Origin: Prolixibacteraceae bacterium
GTDB taxonomy: Bacteria; Bacteroidota; Bacteroidia; Bacteroidales; Prolixibacteraceae
Assembly (NCBI GenBank): GCA_028282195.1
Contig: JANQII010000144.1
Coordinates: 1-33,049, forward strand
Length of the DNA: 33,049 nt
Direction: 5' to 3'
The translations under genes and the position numbers were made by a program. The notes under the pieces were generated by a model. The model was not told the origin of the DNA. It saw only the letters and a list, made by a program, of their open reading frames with translations, and did no database searches. Within the stretch, counting starts at the first letter, position 1, and every line of letters starts with the position of its first letter. Positions 9,244 to 14,719 of this stretch are shown here, in pieces.

Positions 9244-9260
9244 CATGCATTTAATGCATG
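9244..9260. promoter_or_regulatory. 17-bp palindrome upstream of ferritin
   Basis: CATGCATTTAATGCATG is a perfect inverted repeat with 8-bp arms and one central base, 49 bases from the chosen ferritin start. Its place suggests an operator or a 5'-UTR hairpin. It does not resemble the classic Fur box, and I cannot name the regulator. Confidence 0.35.
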
Positions 9261-9300
9261 AATGTTTATAATATTAACAATGGGCTTAATTTTCCGTTCA

Positions 9301-9948
9301 TTACTCATCCAGGGACAAACCAAATTTCTGGGCCAGTAAACTTACATTCGGATTCTTCTTTATCATCTCCTGAAACTTTTCCCTTTCAGAATAAACTTTG
9401 CGAACAGTTCCCTCTTCTGCAATAATTTCGGTTATAAGTTCAATGTTTGTATTTCGAAGTTCTTTTCTTAAGAACGAAACCATATCTGGTTTAATCTTAG
9501 ATATTTCATCATTTTGCATCGAGTTACTGATTGCTAACTTCAATTGGTGCTGATTGATAATTTCGGGAGTTTTTGAAAGTGTTGCTTTTAATCCCGGACG
9601 ATCATTTAAACGTTCCAGGTATTCTTTCCACTTCACTTCAAACTGCTCCCTGGTAAAAGGTTCATTTAGCTGTTCACCTGTATAATATTTGATTTTTTCC
9701 CTGGCATTTTCTTCTTTCTCTTCTTTCAGCTTTCCACTTAAAGCATCTTTAATTGAAGGAGTAAAACCACTACCTGTTTTTTTGATGGCACGCTTTACAA
9801 CTGGCTTTTTCGATGGTGGTTCGTTAACCTGATTTGTACTCTTTTCTTTCTCAGGTGCTTTCTTTGCTGTAGGCGTTGCCGAAGCTTTTGCTTCATTAAA
9901 AATTGGTTCAAGGGAATCGGAATCAGTACCGTCAGCTATTTTTTTTTT
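9301..9948 (-). CDS. dnaX: dnaX tau-specific C-terminal extension, in the -1 frame
   Basis: This frame stays open for over 200 codons from the A10 run to the stop at 9301. It encodes what a DnaX protein should carry after its clamp-loader core. First comes a low-complexity Lys/Pro/Ala/Glu linker (about 60 residues). A compact domain follows, starting near EPFTREQFEVKWKEYLE and ending in KKNPNVSLLAQKFGLSLDE, like other Bacteroidota DnaX C-termini. In tau this region contacts the polymerase alpha subunit and DnaB helicase. It is reached only by a -1 shift or by adding one A at the run; the joined product would be about 579 residues. The only sizeable ATG-led part starts at 9636, so an automated annotation may list that piece as a separate hypothetical protein. 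Confidence 0.75.
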   Translation of the reverse strand, partial: KKKIADGTDSDSLEPIFNEAKASATPTAKKAPEKEKSTNQVNEPPSKKPVVKRAIKKTGSGFTPSIKDALSGKLKEEKEENAREKIKYYTGEQLNEPFTREQFEVKWKEYLERLNDRPGLKATLSKTPEIINQHQLKLAISNSMQNDEISKIKPDMVSFLRKELRNTNIELITEIIAEEGTVRKVYSEREKFQEMIKKNPNVSLLAQKFGLSLDE

Positions 9949-9956
9949 AAGCTGAC
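9931..9956 (-). other. dnaX slippage site: A10 run inside a 7-bp inverted repeat
   Basis: On the coding (minus) strand, GTCAGCT, T, A10, T, AGCTGAC forms a perfect 7-bp stem whose 12-nt loop contains all ten A residues (plus-strand T-run 9939-9948). In the zero frame the codons are TTA AAA AAA AAA TAG, so translation stops immediately after the run. Reading one base back continues in the tau frame. E. coli dnaX uses translational -1 shifting on A AAA AAG, and Thermus dnaX uses transcriptional slippage on an A9 run, so a recoding site here fits the gene. Confidence 0.65.
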
Positions 9957-11039
9957 CTGCGCCATTTTGATCAGTGCCAACTCAACCAGCAAACGTTTAT
10001 TCTGGCTCGCTTTATATTGTAAATCACACTCGTTGCTGATGCTTAAAGTTTCAAAAAGAAAATCCTGTTCGGCTGTTGAAGCCTGAACTTTATACTTTTC
10101 TTTAATTTCACCGCCGACTTCAAGCAGTTGAACTGTAATTGGGTCTTTACATACCAATAGGTCACGAACATGTGAACTTAAACCGGTAATAAAATGATGA
10201 CCGTCAAAACCATGATCAACCACTTCATTAAATAACATCAATACACCTGGCACATCATTCATCAATAGTAAGTCAACCAACTTGAAATAATAGTCGTAAT
10301 CAAGTACATTCAGGTTTGAAATAACGTTTTTATAAGTGATATTCTTCCCTGAAAAACTTACAATCTGGTCAAAAATTGAAAGGGCATCGCGCATAGCACC
10401 ATCCGCTTTATGCGCAATCACATTTAAAGCTTCACTTTCAATTTCAACGCCTTCACTTTGTGCCACATACTCCAAATGGCCAGAGATGTCTGATATTTTA
10501 ATCCGATTAAAATCAAAAATCTGGCAACGGGATAAAATCGTAGGTATAATTTTGTGTTTTTCGGTGGTTGCCAAAATAAAAATCGCGTGCTTTGGTGGCT
10601 CTTCCAATGTTTTCAGGAAGGCATTAAATGCTGCTTGTGAAAGCATGTGGACCTCATCAATAATATAGATACTGTATTGGCCAATCTGTGGTGGAATACG
10701 AACCTGGTCTGTCAGGTTACGAATATCGTCAACAGAGTTATTTGAAGCAGCATCCAATTCATGGATATTGTATGAGCGATTTCCATTAAATGCCTCGCAA
10801 GATTCGCATTGATTGCAAGGCTCAACTTCAGCGGTTAAATTTTGGCAGTTTATTGTTTTTGCAAAAATACGTGCGCAGGTAGTTTTTCCTACTCCACGAG
10901 GGCCACAAAACAAGTAAGCATGCGCTAACTGGCTGTTTTTTATGGCATTTTTCAAAGTAGAAGTAATTGCTGCCTGCCCGACTACTGTTTGAAAAGTATC
11001 CGGTCTGTATTTTCTAGCTGAAACAATAAAGTTCTCCAT
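9936..11039 (-). CDS. dnaX: DNA polymerase III subunit gamma/tau (DnaX), zero-frame gamma-like product
   Basis: The 367-residue product is the clamp-loader AAA+ core. It has Walker A GPRGVGKT at 46-53, a zinc site C65/C75/C78/C81, Walker B with DEVH at 128-131, sensor 1 around ILATTEKHK, and SRC in LSRCQIFDF; the collar domain follows. It loads the beta sliding clamp in an ATP-dependent cycle with delta and delta-prime. The frame stops at a TAG directly after an A10 run, and the tau-type extension continues in the -1 frame. The gene can therefore make a short gamma-like form by default and a long tau-like form by slippage. A TATCTTTG -7-like box lies at 11059-11066. A homopolymer error is the main alternative explanation for the split. 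Confidence 0.9.
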   Translation of the reverse strand: MENFIVSARKYRPDTFQTVVGQAAITSTLKNAIKNSQLAHAYLFCGPRGVGKTTCARIFAKTINCQNLTAEVEPCNQCESCEAFNGNRSYNIHELDAASNNSVDDIRNLTDQVRIPPQIGQYSIYIIDEVHMLSQAAFNAFLKTLEEPPKHAIFILATTEKHKIIPTILSRCQIFDFNRIKISDISGHLEYVAQSEGVEIESEALNVIAHKADGAMRDALSIFDQIVSFSGKNITYKNVISNLNVLDYDYYFKLVDLLLMNDVPGVLMLFNEVVDHGFDGHHFITGLSSHVRDLLVCKDPITVQLLEVGGEIKEKYKVQASTAEQDFLFETLSISNECDLQYKASQNKRLLVELALIKMAQVSLKKK

Positions 11040-11058
11040 ATCTATCCTGAATGAAAAT

Positions 11059-11066
11059 CAAAGATA
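11059..11066 (-). promoter_or_regulatory. Candidate -7 box (TAnnTTTG) for dnaX
   Basis: TATCTTTG on the minus strand fits the Bacteroidota -7 consensus TAnnTTTG and would start transcription roughly 10-15 bases before the dnaX ATG. I see no convincing TTTG -33 box at the usual spacing, so this is a weak call. Confidence 0.3.
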
Positions 11067-11174
11067 AACATTTTATAAAATGATCGATGAAGAACTTATT
11101 AACAACGGTTGACAGCTTATTTTAGTAAACCAGTAAGTAACAACTTCTCAGTCTAATAAATTACCAAAAACATT

Positions 11175-11951
11175 TTATATTTCCTGCATCTGCCGAACTT
11201 GCTTTAATAGCGTTTTTTTAGGAATAAATGGTATCATTGCCATCATTATCTTTTGAGATGTTGTCAAACCAGAAACAACATCCAACTTCCCTTTTAGCAT
11301 CCCATTGTACCCATCTTCGGCAACATTTCGTGCGCTAACTGTTTTTTTAAACAAATCTGTTTTGTCCATTCCCGATGTTTGTGCAAATTCTGTTTCTGTC
11401 GCTCCTGGCATTAAATTTGTCACTGTAATATTTGTATCATACAGTTCTTCTGCAATTGCATTGCTAAAAAAGCTTACATACGCTTTTGTTGCAAAATAGA
11501 CAGCTTGTAACGGACCAGGCATAAAACTCGCAGTTGAAGATACATTTAAGATTTTTCCATGATTTCTTTCAACAAAATCTGGCAGGAAGAAACGGGTTAA
11601 AGCTGTCAAGGCTGTTACATTCAGATTAATCATTGAAAGGTCACTCTCCCACTCTCTCTCATGAAATTTTCCATGTCCGCCAAAACCAGCGTTATTGATT
11701 AAATAGTCAACAGTAATTCCTGCCTTTTTAATTTCATCATAAATCTCTTTGGGGGCTTCAGCCAAACTTAAATCTTTAGCTATCACCCATACTTTAACCG
11801 AATTCTTTTCTTCAATTTCCTTTTTCAAGTGTTCCAATTTGTCTACACTTCTGGCTACGATTATTAAATCGCCACCTTTTTCAGCATGGATATGTGCTAA
11901 CTCTTTTCCAATTCCTGTCGAGGCTCCTGTAATTAACGCTACATGTTTCAT
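11175..11951 (-). CDS. Short-chain dehydrogenase/reductase (SDR) family oxidoreductase
   Basis: The 258-residue protein is a classical SDR: cofactor motif TGASTGIG (residues 8-15), NNAG (86-89), catalytic S139 in NVSSTAS, and the Y152-x3-K156 pair in VYFATK. Arginine at residue 34 (VARS) after strand 2 suggests NADP(H). It probably reduces or oxidises a small carbonyl or alcohol substrate; the substrate cannot be read from sequence. It lies 63 bases downstream of the TetR gene on the same strand. A 16-bp imperfect palindrome at 11982-11997, just before its start, resembles the operator next to the TetR gene. That makes it the probable regulated target of the TetR protein. Confidence 0.85.
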   Translation of the reverse strand: MKHVALITGASTGIGKELAHIHAEKGGDLIIVARSVDKLEHLKKEIEEKNSVKVWVIAKDLSLAEAPKEIYDEIKKAGITVDYLINNAGFGGHGKFHEREWESDLSMINLNVTALTALTRFFLPDFVERNHGKILNVSSTASFMPGPLQAVYFATKAYVSFFSNAIAEELYDTNITVTNLMPGATETEFAQTSGMDKTDLFKKTVSARNVAEDGYNGMLKGKLDVVSGLTTSQKIMMAMIPFIPKKTLLKQVRQMQEI

Positions 11952-11981
11952 TGTTTTAAATTTTAATAATTAATACTATAC

Positions 11982-11997
11982 GTAAGTACTCACTTAC
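11982..11997. promoter_or_regulatory. Operator-like palindrome upstream of the SDR gene
   Basis: GTAAGTACTCACTTAC has 6-bp inverted arms (GTAAGT/ACTTAC). It agrees at 12 of 16 positions with the perfect palindrome beside the TetR start (shared pattern GTxAGTAxTxACTxAC). It sits 30 bases before the SDR start codon, a likely second TetR binding site. Confidence 0.6.
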
Positions 11998-12014
11998 TGT
12001 TATTTGTAAATTTT

Positions 12015-12542
12015 TTATACACTATACTTTTTTCTCAACAACTCAATCATTGAGTTAAGGTCAAAATTCTTTTGGAGAAAAAACCGTGTTGCCATCCCAT
12101 CTAAGTAAACCAACAACATCCGGGCTTCAAGATCAGGTGCATCAAAACCAAGTTTTTTAAAAGCATTTGTCAATGCCATCTCTAAAGGCTCCATTTTGTG
12201 CTCACCATACTGCTCAATCTCCCATTTTATCTTATACTGCAACTTCCAAAAATCGGACTCCTCTTTAGTTTCGACCATATTTTTTCCTAAATCGAGCGTT
12301 TTAGAAATGACTACCTTAGGTTCTGTTTCAAAAACAATATCAGAAAAAATAGCTTTAACCTTTTCCTCTCCAATTTTAAGTATCGCTTCTAATAAGCCTT
12401 CTTTATTTCCAAAATGACGGAAAATTAATCCTTCAGAAACGCCAGCCTGTTTGGCCACTTTACTTGTAGATGTTGCTTTAAATCCTTCATTGGCAAAAAG
12501 CTCAAGCGCTGCAAGTAATATCTTTTCTTTTTTATCAGTCAT
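12015..12542 (-). CDS. TetR/AcrR family transcriptional regulator
   Basis: The 175-residue protein has the TetR N-terminal DNA-binding domain: MTDKKEKILLAALELFANEGF followed by the helix-turn-helix TSTSKVAKQAGVSEGLIFRHFGNKEGLLEAIL. The all-helical remainder is the ligand-binding and dimerisation domain, too variable to predict a ligand. A perfect 18-bp palindrome begins 9 bases upstream of the start codon, and a related site precedes the downstream SDR gene. Negative autoregulation plus control of the SDR gene is therefore the simplest model. Both genes are on the minus strand and may also be cotranscribed. Confidence 0.88.
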   Translation of the reverse strand: MTDKKEKILLAALELFANEGFKATSTSKVAKQAGVSEGLIFRHFGNKEGLLEAILKIGEEKVKAIFSDIVFETEPKVVISKTLDLGKNMVETKEESDFWKLQYKIKWEIEQYGEHKMEPLEMALTNAFKKLGFDAPDLEARMLLVYLDGMATRFFLQKNFDLNSMIELLRKKYSV

Positions 12543-12550
12543 TAAAAAAA

Positions 12551-12568
12551 TGTGAGTAATTACTCACA
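12551..12568. promoter_or_regulatory. TetR operator candidate, perfect 18-bp palindrome
   Basis: TGTGAGTAATTACTCACA is perfectly self-complementary and lies 9 bases upstream of the TetR-family start codon. Position and length fit a TetR-dimer operator that overlaps the promoter or leader and so gives autorepression. Confidence 0.7.
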
Positions 12569-12877
12569 AAAGTATACATATTTTTTTAAATAAAAAATCT
12601 TAATTAATATTTGTGCAAGTTCATAGATAACATGAGTTTAATGAAGACGATACCTTGTAAGTTATCAGACATTGGGATTGTATAAAGAAAGAACACCCCC
12701 GAAAAATCGATGAAATGTAATTGAAAATAATAGTAAAACAACTGTATCCGACTGTATTCAATCGTTTTCCAACTTTTCAGTATTCTATGACTGACTTAAC
12801 TTTTCATTATCAATACAGTAATCAAACTCTTATCCCGAAGTTCCGGTTAAATAAGAGACTGTTTTGATTTCAGTTCA
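12569..12877. other. Intergenic region between the esterase and TetR genes
   Basis: I find no convincing gene here. The motif ACTGTAT occurs as two direct copies exactly 10 bases apart (12741 and 12751) and once inverted (within 12811-12820), which could be a regulator site. An imperfect hairpin near 12827-12857 (CTCTTAT with ATAAGAG) follows the esterase stop codon. It might act as a weak terminator, but it lacks a strong T-run. Confidence 0.35.
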
Positions 12878-14338
12878 TTATTCTGAATGTCGTACAGCTT
12901 CATCCCACCTATCTGTTCTAAAAGATGAAGCCGGAAGAAGATTGGTATCAAACAGGGTTCCTTCAATCCAATTTCGCCAAGCGTAACGCACGGCAACCGG
13001 ATTTGGCACTTTCTCACTACTTACCATAACAGCTCTGGCCCCATCGACAAACTTTGCTTCAGCAGGATAAAATATTTTATTGTTCCCTGCAATCTCAAAC
13101 CCCTCCAATTCCCCGTAAGCAAATAGTCCAGTATCTGCACCTTTAAATTTTAATTCAATTCCTCCCTCTTTTACATCCATTGATTCGTAAACAGGAGAAG
13201 TACCATCAATCGTTTCAAAACCATATGTTTGGGATAAGGCATTAAACAACAAACGGTCAGCCACTTCCTTCTTTTTAGGTGGGTGGATACAATAATCATC
13301 GCCAATATCCATCGTTATCGCAATTCCAGAGTTAGGGATCAGATCCAAACACGTTAACTGTGCTTCCCTGATAAATGACGAATTTTTGTATGCATTAAAA
13401 ACTTCATTATCGTTATCATACATATAGGGAGCAATCTGTACATAATAAAAAGGAAAGTCCCCGATGTTCCAACGCGTTCGCCAATCTTTGACCATTGCAG
13501 GCAGAAGTTCCGTATACTTCTGAGGTTCCAACCTGTTAGATTCCCCCTGATACCATAAAACACCTTTAATTGAATAAGGAATTAAAGGATGAATCATTGC
13601 GTTATAAAGGGCTGTAGGAATATGATTAGTTCTCTTATTGATATCTAAATTCGCAAGATCAACCTCCTGAAACTTGCTCATAATATCTTTACTGATCCAA
13701 GCTTCAACCCGGCTTCCTCCCCAGGAAGTATGAATCATTCCAACAGGTACTTCCAGAATTTCTTGTAACTGCTGCCCAAAAAAATAAGCTACTGCACTAA
13801 AATCCCTGACATTTTCAGGACCCGCTACTTCCCAGGCTTTAAATTTTTCCAACTCTTTTTTAGGTGTTTTAGACCCTACACGATCGACAGAAAACAAACG
13901 TAAGTTGTTATTTTTTGAGTTTGCAATAGCCTCCAAAGCCCCAAAGGTTGGTTCCCCCCGGTAACCATTAAGGGGTTGTTGCATATTAGACTGCCCGGAA
14001 CAAATCCAAACTTCTCCAAAAAGAATATTTTTTAATAAAATAACAGAGTCATTTGAAGTAATTTGAATGGATTGTTGTTCCTTACTATTTGTCGTTTTTA
14101 CTTCAACTTGCCAGTTTCCGTCTTTATCAGCCTCTATATTAAATGCATCATTTAACCACGAAGCTTTGACAGTGATTCTTTCATTTTTATCAGCCCACCC
14201 CCATAAAGTAACGGTAGTATTGCGCTGTAAAACCATATTGGAAGAAACAATCGCAGGTAAACTTACTTTTGCCTCCACTGGTATCACACTTAACAGACTA
14301 AAAATCAACACAAAGGAAAAAAGGCTTACAATTTTCAT
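12878..14338 (-). CDS. Sialate O-acetylesterase-type carbohydrate esterase (SASA family)
   Basis: The 486-residue protein has a signal peptide cut after about residue 23 (IPVEA|KVS). A short beta-sandwich follows, then the SGNH-like esterase domain. The block-I serine is S117 in CSGQSNM, GVLWYQGESN is the second conserved block, and the late D-x4-H motif lies in DIGDDYCIHPPKK. Such enzymes remove O-acetyl groups from sialic acid or, in many Bacteroidota loci, from plant or algal polysaccharides. As the last gene after SusC, SusD and GH106 on the same strand, it most likely deacetylates the same glycan in the periplasm. No sialidase or sialic acid genes are present, so a sialate substrate is unlikely here. 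Confidence 0.85.
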   Translation of the reverse strand: MKIVSLFSFVLIFSLLSVIPVEAKVSLPAIVSSNMVLQRNTTVTLWGWADKNERITVKASWLNDAFNIEADKDGNWQVEVKTTNSKEQQSIQITSNDSVILLKNILFGEVWICSGQSNMQQPLNGYRGEPTFGALEAIANSKNNNLRLFSVDRVGSKTPKKELEKFKAWEVAGPENVRDFSAVAYFFGQQLQEILEVPVGMIHTSWGGSRVEAWISKDIMSKFQEVDLANLDINKRTNHIPTALYNAMIHPLIPYSIKGVLWYQGESNRLEPQKYTELLPAMVKDWRTRWNIGDFPFYYVQIAPYMYDNDNEVFNAYKNSSFIREAQLTCLDLIPNSGIAITMDIGDDYCIHPPKKKEVADRLLFNALSQTYGFETIDGTSPVYESMDVKEGGIELKFKGADTGLFAYGELEGFEIAGNNKIFYPAEAKFVDGARAVMVSSEKVPNPVAVRYAWRNWIEGTLFDTNLLPASSFRTDRWDEAVRHSE

Positions 14339-14435
14339 TTTTAAGAGGTTTAATTTGTAATAAGTAAACTAAAATATGCTATTTATAGCTGACTGGCAAC
14401 CCAAAAGACCTACATTTATCCGGAATTAAGAAAAC

Positions 14436-14591
14436 ATGAATACAATTAGCGATTTGTTATCCAAACTTTGCAGATTTAAATACACAACTGCCGGATTTTC
14501 AGTCAGAACTGCTGGAATGACAGTCCTGACTGATTTTTTGGGTTTAATTGGTCTGGGTATTTTGTGTTACATGGGAAAAAAGGCTTATTGA
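14436..14591 (+). CDS. Possible 51-residue membrane miniprotein
   Basis: An ATG-led frame encodes 51 residues beginning MNTISDLLSKLCRFKY. It has one hydrophobic stretch (LTDFLGLIGLGILCYM) and ends in the basic KKAY. It lies on the plus strand in the gap between two minus-strand genes, and its stop codon sits in the left arm of a hairpin followed by a T-run. These points fit a small single-span membrane protein. I recognise no family, and a chance frame over the esterase promoter region is equally possible. Confidence 0.3.
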   Translation: MNTISDLLSKLCRFKYTTAGFSVRTAGMTVLTDFLGLIGLGILCYMGKKAY

Positions 14592-14662
14592 ATGTTATTG
14601 CAATTAAATAATAAGCACTTAATACAATTGTATGGCAACAATAGGAGCCTTTATTCTTTTTT
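14575..14662. terminator. Candidate bidirectional terminator downstream of the GH106 gene
   Basis: AAAGGCT-TATTG (from about 14579) pairs with CAATA-(GG)-AGCCTTT (to about 14653) around a loop of nearly 50 bases. A T-rich tract follows on the plus strand (TTATTCTTTTTT) and on the minus strand (TTTTTT). The rest of the gap 14339-14719 holds only the small frame noted separately and, presumably, the esterase promoter. The long loop lowers confidence. Confidence 0.4.
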
Positions 14663-14719
14663 CACGCTAAGAAACTATTATCAAGATTTCAACCTTAATG
14701 TGTTTTTGCATATTCTGGG

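Noticed and set aside
9196..9246. 17-residue N-terminal extension of ferritin
   Set aside because: The start at 9195 gives the standard length and puts the ferroxidase ligands at canonical positions.
10336..10668. 110-codon plus-strand frame opposite dnaX
   Set aside because: It lies wholly antisense to the conserved AAA+ core of dnaX.
9301..11039. dnaX as a plain pseudogene
   Set aside because: Both frames are intact with conserved domains, dnaX is essential, and the break falls exactly on an A10 run with a flanking stem. Slippage or a homopolymer error explains it better.
12878..14338. Sialic acid catabolism locus, suggested by the esterase family name
   Set aside because: There are no sialidase, NanA, NanE or sialic acid transport genes nearby; the context is a rhamnose-type PUL.
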